From Catenulispora sp. MAP5-51 (GTDB taxonomy: Bacteria > Actinomycetota > Actinomycetes > Streptomycetales > Catenulisporaceae): a DNA stretch of 64,000 nucleotides. Position 1 is the first letter of the stretch. Each line of letters starts with the position of its first letter. The position numbers and the translations under genes were made by a program. Below the pieces are notes generated by a model. The model did not search any database and was not told where the DNA came from. It saw only the letters and a program-made list of their open reading frames with translations. The stretch spans positions 1-64,000 of the forward strand of contig NZ_JBGCCH010000038.1 in assembly GCF_041261205.1 (NCBI RefSeq), read 5' to 3'. Of this stretch, positions 1-8,306 are shown piece by piece.

Positions 1-59
1 AAGTTGAGATCAGCCTGACGAACCGCCGGATGCGTGGCCCGCATGTCCGGTGGTGTGGG

Positions 60-85
60 AGGCGGGTCGGGTGACCGACCCGCCT
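60..85 (-). terminator. pepN terminator hairpin
   Basis: An 11-bp perfect inverted repeat with a 4-base loop (GTGA) lies 27 bases beyond the pepN stop codon. No U-tract follows on the minus strand, which is usual for actinobacterial hairpins. Confidence 0.6.
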
Positions 86-111
86 ACCCGATTCTGTGCT
101 CCGGTGTGTCC

Positions 112-2688
112 TCAGGACGCGGAGCGGTCCTTCTCCTGAGCCTTCAGGCAGCGCCCGATGGTGTCCGCGGACTCCACGATCAGCCGCCGCAGCGCCGGGA
201 CCGGCTGCGCCGAGTCCAGGAACGTCTGCGTGGCGTCCAGCGTGCTCTGCTCGATAACGAACGTCGGGTACAGGCCGGTCGCGATCTGCGTGGCGATCTC
301 GTGGGTGCGGGAGTCCCAGGCACCCTCGACCGACGCGAAATACTTCGCGACGTAGGGCTTGAGCAGTTCCTCGCGCTTGTCCGCCGGCACCGACTGGAAG
401 CCGCCGATCACCGAGGCGACGGTGTGGTTGGCCAGGGTGTCGCCGTCCACGACCGATGCCCAGGCCTCGGCCTTGGCCTCGGCGGTCGGGCGCGCGGCGC
501 GGGCCTGGAGGGCGTAGCGCTCGCCGGTGGCGGTCTTGTCGCGCTCCAGCTCGGCTTCGATCTCCGGGACGTCCGCCTTGCCGCCGACCACCAGGGCCAT
601 CAGCAGGGTCCAGCGCAGCTCGGTGTCGACGGTGAGGCCCTCCAGGGTCTGCGAGCCGTCCAGCAGCGCGGCCACGTAGGCCAGCTGCTCGTCGGTCAGC
701 GCTGTGCCGGCGAAGGAGCGGACCCAGGCCAGCTGGAAGTCCGAGCCGGGCTCGGCCGCCTTCAGGTGCTCCCAGGAGGCGTCGGCGAGCAGGGCCTGGC
801 CGGTCGGGCGCCACGCCGGGTCGGCGAACAGTTCCACCGAGGACTTGGCCTGGCGCTGCAGCAGCTGCGCCACGCCGATGTCGGACTCGCGGCCGATCCC
901 GCCCAGGACCAGCTTCAGGTAGTCGCGCGCGGCCAGTTCGGCGTTGCGCAGCATGTCCCAGGCAGCGCCCCAGCACAGGGTGCGCGGCAGGGACTCCGCG
1001 AAGTCGCCGACATGGTCCACCAGCGTCGCCATCGAGTGCTCATCCAGGCGGATCTTGGCGTAGGTGAGGTCGTCGTCGTTCAGGAGCACCAGCGCGGGCC
1101 GGGCCTTGCCGACCAGTTCGGCGACCTCGGTGTGGGCCCCGGTGACATCCAGCTCGACGCGGTCGGTGCGCACCAGGGCGCCCTCGACCATGTTGTACAG
1201 GCCGATCGCCAGGCGGTGCGGGCGCAGGGTCGGGAACTGCTCGGAGAAGCCCTCCTGCTCCACGGTGAAGGAGGTGAAGGTGCCCGCGTCGTCGACCTCG
1301 TAGACCGGCCGCAGCGTGTTCGGGCCGGCGGTCTCCAGCCAGGACTTCGCCCACTCCTTCAGGTCGCGGCCGGAGGTCTCCTCCAGCGCGCCGAGCAGGT
1401 CGGCCAGGGTGGTGTTGCCCCACTCGTGGCAGTTGAAGTAGGAGCGGACGCCCTCGAAGAAGTGGTCGTCGCCGACCCAGGCCACCAGCTGCTTCAGGAC
1501 CGAGGCGCCCTTGGCGTAGGTGATCCCGTCGAAGTTGACCATCACGTCCTCGAGGTCGCGGATCTCCGCGACGATCGGGTGCGTGCTGGGCAGCTGGTCC
1601 TGGCGGTAGCCCCAGGACTTCTCGCCGTTGGCGAAGGTCGTCCAGGCGTCCTTGAAGCGGGTCGAGGCGACCTGCGCGTAGAACGAGGTGAAGGTGGCGA
1701 ACGACTCGTTCAGCCACAGGTCGTTCCACCACTGCATGGTGACCAGGTCGCCGAACCACATGTGGGCCATCTCATGCAGGATGACCTCGGCGCGCTGCTC
1801 GTAGGCGGCGTCGGTGACCTTCGAGCGGAAGATCATCTCCTCGCGGAAGGTGACGCAGCCCGCGTTCTCCATGGCGCCGGCGTTGAACTCCGGCACGAAG
1901 AGCTGGTCGTACTTGGCGAACGGGTAGTCGCGGTCGAACTTCTCGGTGAAGAAGTCGAAGCCCTGCCGGGTGATCTCGAAGATCTCCTCCGGGCGCAGGT
2001 ACTCGGCCAGCGAGGTCCGCACCGCCACCGCCAGCGGGATCTTCTGGCCGCGCTTGGTCGTGTGCTCCGAACGCGCGACGTGATACTTGCCACCCACCAG
2101 CGCGGTGATGTACGAGGAGATGCGCGGGGTCGGCTCGAAGGCCCACACTGCCGTGCCGTCGCCCCGGGGCTCGGCGGCCGGGGTGGGGGAGTTGGAGAAG
2201 ATCTGCCAGGAGTCCGGGCCCTGGACCGTGAAGGCGAAGGTGGCCTTCAGGTCGGGCTGCTCGAACGCGGCGAACACCCGCCGCGAGTCCGGCACCTCGA
2301 ACTGCGTGTACAGATACGCCTCGCCGTCGACCGGGTCGATCATCCGGTGCAGGCCCTCGCCGGTGTTCATGTAGGCGCAGTCGGCGACGACTCGCAGCTC
2401 GTTCTCCGCCTGCAGGTTCGCCAGCGCGATCCGGCTGTCCTTGAAGGCCTCGGCCGGGTCCACCGCCGTCCCGTTCAGCGTGATCTCCCGCACGCCGGGG
2501 GCGATCAGGTCGATGAACGTCGAGGCGCCAGGAGTGTTCGCCCGGAACCGCACCGTCGTGGCGGATGTGTAGGTCTTCGCCTCCGGATCGGGGGCGTTCG
2601 ACCAGTCCAGGCTCACCTCGTAGGACTGGACGTCCAGCAGCGCCGCGCGCTCCTGTGCTTCTTCGCGGGTCAGATTAGTACCGGGCAC
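112..2688 (-). CDS. pepN: Aminopeptidase N (M1 zinc metallopeptidase)
   Basis: Cytosolic zinc aminopeptidase that removes N-terminal residues from peptides. The 858-residue product has the M1 exopeptidase signature GAMEN (residues 271-275), the zinc motif HEMAH (305-309) and the third zinc ligand Glu328 in the NES motif. Its length fits actinobacterial PepN, which ends in an ERAP1-like C-terminal domain. I chose the GTG start at 2688 because AAGGAG lies 10 bases upstream; an ATG at 2742 is in frame but has no such site. The gene is divergent from the nitroreductase gene at 2802, and a hairpin follows its stop. Family assignment is certain; substrate range is not visible. Confidence 0.96.
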   Translation of the reverse strand: MPGTNLTREEAQERAALLDVQSYEVSLDWSNAPDPEAKTYTSATTVRFRANTPGASTFIDLIAPGVREITLNGTAVDPAEAFKDSRIALANLQAENELRVVADCAYMNTGEGLHRMIDPVDGEAYLYTQFEVPDSRRVFAAFEQPDLKATFAFTVQGPDSWQIFSNSPTPAAEPRGDGTAVWAFEPTPRISSYITALVGGKYHVARSEHTTKRGQKIPLAVAVRTSLAEYLRPEEIFEITRQGFDFFTEKFDRDYPFAKYDQLFVPEFNAGAMENAGCVTFREEMIFRSKVTDAAYEQRAEVILHEMAHMWFGDLVTMQWWNDLWLNESFATFTSFYAQVASTRFKDAWTTFANGEKSWGYRQDQLPSTHPIVAEIRDLEDVMVNFDGITYAKGASVLKQLVAWVGDDHFFEGVRSYFNCHEWGNTTLADLLGALEETSGRDLKEWAKSWLETAGPNTLRPVYEVDDAGTFTSFTVEQEGFSEQFPTLRPHRLAIGLYNMVEGALVRTDRVELDVTGAHTEVAELVGKARPALVLLNDDDLTYAKIRLDEHSMATLVDHVGDFAESLPRTLCWGAAWDMLRNAELAARDYLKLVLGGIGRESDIGVAQLLQRQAKSSVELFADPAWRPTGQALLADASWEHLKAAEPGSDFQLAWVRSFAGTALTDEQLAYVAALLDGSQTLEGLTVDTELRWTLLMALVVGGKADVPEIEAELERDKTATGERYALQARAARPTAEAKAEAWASVVDGDTLANHTVASVIGGFQSVPADKREELLKPYVAKYFASVEGAWDSRTHEIATQIATGLYPTFVIEQSTLDATQTFLDSAQPVPALRRLIVESADTIGRCLKAQEKDRSAS

Positions 2689-2801
2689 CCTTGCACGGCT
2701 CCTTGTCGCTTCGAGTCGAGTTGTCGCCATCGATCCTTGCACGACCGCCCTCGCGGACGCCTCCGGGATTAGCCGCAGGTCCGATGGTGTTGGCTTCGGA
2801 C

Positions 2802-3437
2802 ATGAGCTCTCCTACCCCCGAACAGGCCGCCCCCCGCGCCGCGGCCGACTTCTGGTTCGACCCGCTGTGCCCCTGGGCCTGGATGACGTCCCGCTGGATG
2901 CTGGAGGTCGAGAAGACCCGTCCGGTGGACGTCCGCTGGCACGTGATGTCGCTGTCGGTGCTCAACGAGCACCGCGAGGACCTGCCGCAGAAGTACCGCG
3001 ACCTGATGGACGCCGGCTGGGGCCCGGTCCGCGTGGTGATAGCCGCGCAGCAGGAGCACGGCGACGAGTACGTGCTGCCGCTGTACACGGCCCTGGGCAC
3101 CCGGCACCACCCCGGCGGCCGCGAGTACACCCGCGAGGTGATCGTCGAGGCGCTGGAGGAGGTCGGCCTGCCGGCCTCGCTGGCCGACGCCGCCGACACC
3201 GACCGCTACGACGAGGCGCTGCGCAAGTCGCACGCCGAGGGCATCACCCTGGTCGGCCAGGACGTCGGCACCCCGGTCGTCGCGGTGAACGGCGTGGCCT
3301 TCTTCGGCCCGGTCGTGACCCCGGCGCCGAAGGGCGAGGACGCGGGCAGGCTGTGGGACGGCTGCCTGCTGGTGGCGTCCACCCCCGGCTTCTTCGAGCT
3401 CAAGCGGACCCGGACTCAGGACCCGATCTTCGACTGA
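2802..3437 (+). CDS. Mycothiol-dependent nitroreductase, Rv2466c/DsbA-like family
   Basis: A 211-residue thioredoxin-fold protein. It opens with the family signature [11 protein letters not shown]; the active-site motif C23-P-W-A26 has the catalytic cysteine but Ala in place of the second Cys of a CxxC pair, so a one-cysteine, mycothiol-linked mechanism is likely. A cis-Pro loop (GTPVV) is present near residue 163. Rv2466c of M. tuberculosis uses mycothiol as reductant and reduces nitro-compounds in oxidative stress; that role is inferred here from family. An alternative in-frame ATG lies at 2784; neither start has a clear ribosome-binding site. The gene is divergent from pepN and ends before a strong hairpin. 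Confidence 0.85.
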   Translation: MSSPTPEQAAPRAAADFWFDPLCPWAWMTSRWMLEVEKTRPVDVRWHVMSLSVLNEHREDLPQKYRDLMDAGWGPVRVVIAAQQEHGDEYVLPLYTALGTRHHPGGREYTREVIVEALEEVGLPASLADAADTDRYDEALRKSHAEGITLVGQDVGTPVVAVNGVAFFGPVVTPAPKGEDAGRLWDGCLLVASTPGFFELKRTRTQDPIFD

Positions 3438-3464
3438 ACGGGGCTCTGTATAGCGCTGTGGGCA

Positions 3465-3492
3465 GGCGGGGACCGCTTATACGGTTCCCGCC
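3465..3492 (+). terminator. Hairpin after the nitroreductase gene
   Basis: An 11-bp stem (one G-U pair) with a 6-base loop (CTTATA), 28 bases after the stop codon and 65 bases before tRNA-Pro. Confidence 0.65.
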
Positions 3493-3556
3493 CGCTAAGC
3501 GGGGAAAGCGTCAGGACTGAGGGACTACCTCAGTGCTAACCTGCTGTCGCGAGAAC

Positions 3557-3630
3557 CGGGATGTGGCGCAGCTTGGTAGCGCGCGTGCTTTGGGGGCACG
3601 ATGTCGCAGGTTCAAATCCTGTCATCCCGA
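3557..3630 (+). tRNA. tRNA-Pro (anticodon TGG)
   Basis: A 74-base cloverleaf. The acceptor arms CGGGATG and CATCCCG pair, the anticodon arm CGTGC/GCACG encloses loop TTTGGGG with anticodon TGG (reads CCA), and the T arm contains GGTTCAAATCC. The CCA tail is not complete in the DNA (discriminator A then CAT). Confidence 0.96.
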
Positions 3631-3640
3631 CATGACGCTG

Positions 3641-3671
3641 AAGGCCCGGTGACCTCACGGTCCCGGGCCTT
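3641..3671 (+). terminator. tRNA-Pro terminator
   Basis: An imperfect GC-rich inverted repeat (AAGGCCCG... / ...CGGGCCTT) begins 11 bases after the tRNA 3' end. Confidence 0.6.
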
Positions 3672-3695
3672 CGCCGTACGTCGTCCTGTTCCCCT

Positions 3696-4259
3696 TCACC
3701 AGTCACGCGGCCGTGAAACGTCCCGGGCGCGCATTGCCTTGCCCGGACCCAGGCGGTTCGCGGAGGGGGAGCCGCCGTCGTAGAGGGAGCGCTCGCCGCG
3801 GTTCTCCGTCTTTCCGTCTCCGCGGCCGCGGGGCCTCGGCTGGCCCGGGGTCGGACCGGGTGTCCGGTCTCGGGCGCTTTGCGTTTCGGGGGGCCTGGCC
3901 GGCTTCGCTTCGCTGACGCGGGACTGCGTGGGCGTTTGGGTACGAGCCTGGGCCTGCGACTCTTCTGGCTCTCGGTTCGCCTGACTCGCCTGTGCTCCCT
4001 GACTTCCCTGTGCTCCCTGGATCGCCTGTGTTCCCTGAGCAATCTGAGCCGGCTGGTTGCTCTGCGGCCTCTGTGCCGGCGGCTGCGGGACGGCCCGTCG
4101 TGCCTCGCTCATGCCCGGAGGCGTCCGCGGCGGCGCGGGCTTGGGTCGCGCCGTGGGCACGATCCGCGTCTCCGGCTGCGGACGTCGGCTGTGGCGCGGG
4201 TTCGCGCCGAGGTCCCCGGGCTTGGGGCCGCCCTTGCGGCCGAGGCTCTCAATGGTCAT
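3696..4259 (-). CDS. Hypothetical disordered Pro/Gln/Arg-rich protein
   Basis: A 187-residue protein of unknown function. No domain, membrane segment or signal peptide is visible. Residues about 70-95 are a tandem of QGAQ/QGSQ/QASQ units written in DNA as near-identical 9-base CAG-GGA-NNN blocks; the rest is rich in Pro, Arg, Ala and Gln and strongly basic. High G/C at third positions in the N-terminal half supports coding. The ATG at 4259 has GAAGG about 10 bases upstream. It is divergent from the glycosylase gene (57 bases apart) and ends about 65 bases from tRNA-Pro, facing it. It could be a nucleic-acid-binding disordered protein, but this is only a compositional guess, and a non-coding reading cannot be excluded. 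Confidence 0.5.
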   Translation of the reverse strand: MTIESLGRKGGPKPGDLGANPRHSRRPQPETRIVPTARPKPAPPRTPPGMSEARRAVPQPPAQRPQSNQPAQIAQGTQAIQGAQGSQGAQASQANREPEESQAQARTQTPTQSRVSEAKPARPPETQSARDRTPGPTPGQPRPRGRGDGKTENRGERSLYDGGSPSANRLGPGKAMRARDVSRPRDW

Positions 4260-4302
4260 CAGGCTGCCGCCTTCGTCGTGTTCGGGTGTCGGTGGGCACC
4301 GG

Positions 4303-4308
4303 TAGTGT
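4303..4308 (+). promoter_or_regulatory. -10 hexamer of a leaderless glycosylase promoter
   Basis: TAGTGT ends 8 bases before the ATG at 4317, placing the transcription start on or next to the start codon. No useful ribosome-binding site precedes the ATG, which fits leaderless expression. Confidence 0.45.
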
Positions 4309-4316
4309 CCTTAGGT

Positions 4317-5150
4317 ATGCCCGAAGGTCACGTGATTCACCGTCTTGCCGGCAAACTCGACTCGGTCTTCACCCCCGAACTCACCTCCGAATCGCCGTTG
4401 TCCGAGGTCAGCAGCCCGCAGGGGCGTTTCGAGGCTAGTGCGCGCTTGTTGGAAGATCTCCCATATGCCGGTTCGGAGGCGCACGGGAAGCATTTGTTCA
4501 TCGGATTCGGCCCTGACCGTTGGGTTCATGTGCACCTGGGTTTGTATGGAAAGTTTCACGTCGCCGAGGAACCGCCCGGCCCGGTGGTGGGTCAGGTGCG
4601 GCTGCGGATGGTGGGCAAATCCGGACATGCCGACCTGCGCGGCGCCTCGGCGTGCGACCTGTACGGCCCCGAGGAGCGCTCGGCCCTGCTGCGCCGCCTG
4701 GGCCCGGACCCGCTGCGCGCCGACGCCGACCCGGAGCCGGCCTGGCGCAAGATCTCGAACAGCTCGCTGACCGTCGCCGAGCTGCTGATGGAGCAGTCGG
4801 TGCTCTCCGGTGTGGGCAACGTCTACCGCGCCGAGGTGCTCTACCGGGCCGGGCTCGACCCGTACCGCAAGGGCCGCGAGCTGACCCGCGAGCAGTGGGA
4901 CGGGATCTGGGAGGACCTGGTCGTCCTGATGGCCGAGGGCGCGCGCATCGGCCGGATCGACACCGTCTGGCCGCAGCACACGCCGGAGGCGATGGGACGC
5001 CCGCCGCGCAAGGACGACCACGGCGGAGAGGTGTACGTGTACCGCCGGAACGGCCAGCCGTGCCTGGTGTGCCAGACCCCGGTCGCGACGGCCGGGGTGC
5101 GGGACCGGAACCTGTTCTGGTGCCCGACCTGCCAGAAGGCCGCCGCCTGA
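4317..5150 (+). CDS. Fpg/Nei-family DNA glycosylase/AP lyase
   Basis: Bifunctional base-excision repair enzyme that removes oxidised bases and cleaves the abasic site. The 277-residue protein starts MPEGHVIHR, giving the catalytic N-terminal Pro2 (Schiff-base nucleophile after Met removal) and Glu3. The PEGHxxHR start is typical of the actinobacterial Nei/Fpg branch rather than MutM (PELPE). It has the helix-two-turn-helix region (VLSGVGNVYRAEVLY) and a C-terminal zinc finger with Cys249, Cys252, Cys269 and Cys272. Reading continues open upstream to 3879, but homology and the -10 element fix the start at 4317. The precise lesion preference (oxidised purine or pyrimidine) cannot be read from sequence. 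Confidence 0.92.
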   Translation: MPEGHVIHRLAGKLDSVFTPELTSESPLSEVSSPQGRFEASARLLEDLPYAGSEAHGKHLFIGFGPDRWVHVHLGLYGKFHVAEEPPGPVVGQVRLRMVGKSGHADLRGASACDLYGPEERSALLRRLGPDPLRADADPEPAWRKISNSSLTVAELLMEQSVLSGVGNVYRAEVLYRAGLDPYRKGRELTREQWDGIWEDLVVLMAEGARIGRIDTVWPQHTPEAMGRPPRKDDHGGEVYVYRRNGQPCLVCQTPVATAGVRDRNLFWCPTCQKAAA

Positions 5151-5171
5151 GTCAGCGACCGAACGTTCGAA

Positions 5172-5215
5172 CCCTGCGATCCGCTGCGCACCGTGGTCGC
5201 GTGGTGATCGCAGGG
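5172..5215. terminator. Inverted repeat between glycosylase and phosphatase genes
   Basis: Perfect 10-bp arms (CCCTGCGATC / GATCGCAGGG) enclose 24 bases, beginning 22 bases after the glycosylase stop. It may be a terminator or an operator for the downstream phosphatase gene. Confidence 0.4.
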
Positions 5216-5250
5216 TGACGAAGAGGCCGTACTCCCGATATGGTTCGCGC

Positions 5251-6600
5251 ATGACCGCGGACTCGGGGAACGGGCGGTCCGGCAGGCGCAGCGCCACCGG
5301 GCGACGCCGGCGATTCGTCGGCGGCCGTCTCCTCGACAGCGGGATCGGCCGCTGGCTCACCGACAGCGCCATGGCCTCGGATCTCTATCTGCTGCCGGCG
5401 CTGGGGATGGTGGCCGTCGGCTTCGGCATGCTCACTGTGGCCTTCCCCGAGGCCTGGACCCCGGCGATGCTGGCCCTGCCGGTCCTGGCCGGCGGCCTGC
5501 TGATGAAGCTGCGCGGCCAACTCCTCCTGCTGGTGATCTGCATCGCGGTCCTGGCCGGCGTTTCCTGGCACCGCGAGCGCGCCGGCGTGGCCTTCGGCTC
5601 GGCCCTGGCCGTCTTCGCCACCGCGGCCCTGGTGATACTGACCTCCCGCTCCCGCCTGCGCCTGGGCGTCCAGGGCACCCGCGGCGAGGCGATGCTCCTG
5701 GACCTGCGCGAACGCCTGCGCGCCCAGGGCCTGGTCCCCCGCCTGCCCGCCGACTGGCACGTCGACATGTCCATCCGCTCCGCCGGCGGCCAGTCCTTCG
5801 CCGGCGACTTCCTCATCGCGGCCCTGTCCCACCCGGCCTTCCCGGCCCAGCGTCGCCCCCAGCCCGTGACCAACCCCGTCGGCACGAGCAGCGTCCCGGG
5901 CGTTCCCCCGGCCACGATGCAGGCCGCACCCCCGACCGCCCCATCACCGGCCCCGGCCCCCGCCGACCAGGACCACCCCGGCGCCCACGGCATCGGTACC
6001 GGTACCGGCATCGCCGCCGACGCCGACGAACCGCACACCCGCGGCCAGACCCTGGAACTGAGCCTGGTCGACGTCAGCGGCAAAGGCCTGGCAGCGGGCA
6101 CCCGCGCACTCCTGCTGTCGGGAGCCTTCGGCGGTCTCCTGGGCACCGTCCCCTCCCGAGACTTCCTCACCTCGGCGAACAAGTACCTCCTGCGCCAGGA
6201 CTGGGACGAAGGCTTCGCCACAGCGGTCCACCTGGTCGTCGAACTGGAAACCGGCCACTACCGCTTCCACAGCGCGGGCCACCCACCCATTGCCCGCCTC
6301 ACAGCCAAAACCGGCCGCTGGTCCACCGAGGAAGCCGAAGGCCCCCTCCTGGGCATCCTCGACGACGCCGAATTCCCCGCCACCGAAGGCTGCCTCGACC
6401 GAGGCGACGCCCTCCTGCTGTTCACCGACGGCCTCGTAGAACGCCCCGGCCGCGACCTGGACGAAGGCCTGGACCGCCTCCTGGGCGCCGCCGAAACCCG
6501 CCTCACCACCGGCTTCACCGGCGGCGCCGACCGCCTGATCAACGAAGTGGCCCCGAACGTGAAGGACGACCGCGCACTCGTGGTCGTCTGGCGCACATGA
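5251..6600 (+). CDS. Membrane-anchored SpoIIE/RsbU-type PP2C serine phosphatase
   Basis: A 449-residue phosphatase that probably dephosphorylates an anti-sigma-factor antagonist in a partner-switching pathway. The N-terminal 120 residues contain hydrophobic segments predicting three or four membrane spans; the catalytic domain is cytoplasmic. PP2C metal-binding motifs are FAGDF (183-187), VDVSGKG (273-279), SAGHPP (about 341), FTDGLVE (about 391) and KDDRALVVV (about 438). An unusual 60-70-residue Pro/Ala-rich insertion separates the first two motifs, which are normally about 20 residues apart. The ATG at 5251 is preferred; an in-frame GTG at 5215 would lie inside the preceding inverted repeat. 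No antagonist or anti-sigma gene is adjacent, so its targets are encoded elsewhere. Confidence 0.88.
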   Translation: MTADSGNGRSGRRSATGRRRRFVGGRLLDSGIGRWLTDSAMASDLYLLPALGMVAVGFGMLTVAFPEAWTPAMLALPVLAGGLLMKLRGQLLLLVICIAVLAGVSWHRERAGVAFGSALAVFATAALVILTSRSRLRLGVQGTRGEAMLLDLRERLRAQGLVPRLPADWHVDMSIRSAGGQSFAGDFLIAALSHPAFPAQRRPQPVTNPVGTSSVPGVPPATMQAAPPTAPSPAPAPADQDHPGAHGIGTGTGIAADADEPHTRGQTLELSLVDVSGKGLAAGTRALLLSGAFGGLLGTVPSRDFLTSANKYLLRQDWDEGFATAVHLVVELETGHYRFHSAGHPPIARLTAKTGRWSTEEAEGPLLGILDDAEFPATEGCLDRGDALLLFTDGLVERPGRDLDEGLDRLLGAAETRLTTGFTGGADRLINEVAPNVKDDRALVVVWRT

Positions 6601-6689
6601 CCGCCGGACGCGCCCGCCAGAACCGGGGTGAGAACGAGGCACGGAGTGTGCCAAGATAGACCCACGCGCGGCTCTCCGGGGCCACGGGT

Positions 6690-6760
6690 GCGGATGTAGC
6701 TCAATGGTAGAGTCTCTGCCTTCCAAGCAGATTGTGCCGGTTCGATCCCGGTCATCCGCT
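6690..6760 (+). tRNA. tRNA-Gly (anticodon TCC)
   Basis: A 71-base cloverleaf. Acceptor arms GCGGATG and CATCCGC pair; anticodon stem TCTGC/GCAGA encloses CTTCCAA with anticodon TCC (reads GGA); the T arm contains GGTTCGATCCC. The CCA end is not encoded. Confidence 0.96.
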
Positions 6761-6774
6761 CGTCTTTGACCTGT

Positions 6775-6810
6775 GAAAGAGGGTCGCTCGATCTCGGGCG
6801 GCCCTCTTTC
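6775..6810 (+). terminator. tRNA-Gly terminator
   Basis: A long stem starting GAAAGAGGG and closing with CCCTCTTTC, with several G-U pairs and a 4-5-base loop, 15 bases after the tRNA. Confidence 0.65.
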
Positions 6811-7027
6811 AGTCTCAAGTAACCAGTCAGCCTGCGTGGTCGGCTGTTACGCCTCCACGCTTGTACACCCGAAGGGACGATAAGGCCTGCGCGGCATCTG
6901 TGGCCGGAGGTCAGGTGCCCCTTTACGTTCTGTTTGTCAGCTTCATCCACCGATTCGGTCCGTGATGAAGCGACGTGCGACCGGCGTCAGTCCGGCGTCG
7001 GCGTACTGACAGCGAAGGGAATCCCCC

Positions 7028-7477
7028 ATGCACCCGATCCCCATGCAGCCTGGCGTCTACCAGATCCACTCCCACCTGCCCGGGCCCGGCCTGGTGATGA
7101 CGGCTACGGAGCACGCCATCATGCACGGCGCGCCCGTCATCGTCGAGCCCCGCCTCCTGCCCCCCTTCGAGCAGCAGTGGGCGATCGAGCCGGCCCAGCC
7201 CATCCCCGGGTCGCCGTATGTGATGCACCTCGCCCTTCATGAGCTGGCAGGCATCGTCACCGCTGAAGAGAAGATCTACGTCAACAACGTTCCGCGCCCG
7301 GAGTGGTCCAAGCTCATGTTCGAGCCGGTGATCGGCGGGGTCCGGATCGTGGCGGAGAGTGGTCTCGTTCTGGCTGTGCAGCACCGCGGGCAGCAGATCA
7401 ACCTTGTGAAGCCGGAGACCCCGGACTACAGCGATGTCTGGACCCTGGAATTCATCCGCCCCCTCGAAGAGGACTAA
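7028..7477 (+). CDS. Small protein, possible beta-trefoil inhibitor/lectin-like fold
   Basis: A 149-residue cytoplasmic-looking protein without signal peptide, membrane segment or cysteines. A GAAGGGA ribosome-binding site stands 9 bases before the ATG. The sequence is mostly predicted beta strand, with three spaced aromatic blocks (QQWAIEP near residue 58, EWSKLMFEPV near 96, VWTLEFI near 138). Such a threefold W-x-hydrophobic-P pattern is seen in beta-trefoils, including the I66 (clitocypin-like) protease-inhibitor family found in actinobacteria. This is a fold-level inference, not a family recognition. It stands alone between tRNA-Gly and rpiB and ends in a 13-bp perfect hairpin. The preceding 217 bases hold no other gene. 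Confidence 0.65.
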   Translation: MHPIPMQPGVYQIHSHLPGPGLVMTATEHAIMHGAPVIVEPRLLPPFEQQWAIEPAQPIPGSPYVMHLALHELAGIVTAEEKIYVNNVPRPEWSKLMFEPVIGGVRIVAESGLVLAVQHRGQQINLVKPETPDYSDVWTLEFIRPLEED

Positions 7478-7493
7478 CGCGGACGGCTACGTT

Positions 7494-7525
7494 GGGCGCC
7501 CTGGATCAGCGAATCCAGGGCGCCC
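7494..7525 (+). terminator. Terminator of the small-protein gene
   Basis: A 13-bp perfect stem with a 6-base loop (CAGCGA), 17 bases after the stop codon. Confidence 0.75.
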
Positions 7526-7600
7526 GCATCGTGATGGTCGCCGTCGATGAGCCCCATGCCGTTCAGCATGCGCGCGTCTGCTTCGTGTGCGCCAACGTGA

Positions 7601-7631
7601 AAGGGCCGCCCGAACTCGCCGGGCGGCCCTT
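7601..7631. terminator. Bidirectional hairpin downstream of rpiB
   Basis: A 12-bp perfect stem (AAGGGCCGCCCG) with a 7-base loop, 31 bases beyond the rpiB stop on the minus strand; on the plus strand it is followed by CTTC. Confidence 0.7.
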
Positions 7632-7662
7632 CTTCATCTCAGCTTCGTGCGACCTGTGTGCC

Positions 7663-8142
7663 TCAGCCGGCGGTGGTGGGGAGGGGCGGGAGTTCGCCGC
7701 TCTTCTCGTAGTCGCTCATCATCTCGATGCGGCGGATGTGGCGCTCTTCGTTGGTGAAGGCGGTGGTGATGAAGACCTCGACGAAGTGGGTGGCCTCGTC
7801 CTCGGTGTGCATGCGGGCGCCGATGCTGATGACGTTGGCGTTGTTGTGCTCGCGGCCCAGGCGGGCTGTCTCCTCGCTCCAGGCGAGGGCGGCGCGGATG
7901 CCGGCGATCTTGTTGGCGGCGATGGCTTCGCCGTTGCCGGAGCCGCCGATGACGATGCCGAGGCTGTCGGGGTCGGCGGCGGTCTTGCTCGCGGCCAGCA
8001 TCACGTACGGGGGGTAGTCGTCCTGGGCGTCGAAGGTGTGGGGGCCGCAGTCGACGGCTTCGTGCCCGGCGGCGGTCAGCCAGGTGACGATGTGGTTCTT
8101 CAGGTCGTAGCCGGCGTGGTCGCTGCCGAGGTAGATGCGCAT
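7663..8142 (-). CDS. rpiB: Ribose-5-phosphate isomerase B
   Basis: Interconverts ribose-5-phosphate and ribulose-5-phosphate in the non-oxidative pentose phosphate pathway. The 159-residue protein starts MRIYLGSDHAGY, the RpiB/LacAB opening, and has GGSGNGEAIAANK at residues 66-78. As in the mycobacterial enzyme, the catalytic base is Glu72 in this loop rather than the cysteine used by E. coli RpiB. The start at 8142 matches homologues; an ATG at 8187 is in frame but unsupported. A GATAAT hexamer 7 bases upstream and the lack of a ribosome-binding site suggest a leaderless mRNA. The gene is convergent with the small-protein gene. Confidence 0.95.
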   Translation of the reverse strand: MRIYLGSDHAGYDLKNHIVTWLTAAGHEAVDCGPHTFDAQDDYPPYVMLAASKTAADPDSLGIVIGGSGNGEAIAANKIAGIRAALAWSEETARLGREHNNANVISIGARMHTEDEATHFVEVFITTAFTNEERHIRRIEMMSDYEKSGELPPLPTTAG

Positions 8143-8149
8143 ATGGAGG

Positions 8150-8155
8150 ATTATC
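8150..8155 (-). promoter_or_regulatory. -10 hexamer of leaderless rpiB promoter
   Basis: On the minus strand GATAAT ends 7 bases before the rpiB ATG. The usual upstream SD is absent. Confidence 0.5.
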
Positions 8156-8306
8156 CCATCCGGGGCCGGCGGGGCAGACCGGGCCACCCGTTCGGCCGAT
8201 TGCGGTCCGTGGTGCGGTGGTGCACTGTTGTTCTGTAGTCAACCATGATCCTGGAGTGATCAGAGTGGAGTAGCAGCCGAGCCGATTCCTGACGAGGGGG
8301 GCAGCC

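Noticed and set aside
34-2772. A 912-codon open frame on the plus strand opposite pepN
   Set aside because: It is the G/C-skewed shadow of pepN: low-complexity Arg/Gly/Val-rich translation, no domain, and full overlap with a clear M1 peptidase.
3879-4316. In-frame upstream extension of the DNA glycosylase
   Set aside because: Catalysis requires Pro at position 2, so the protein must begin at MPEGH (4317).
6690-7662. Integrated element at tRNA-Gly
   Set aside because: I see no integrase and no duplicate of the tRNA 3' end in the window; only one orphan gene follows.
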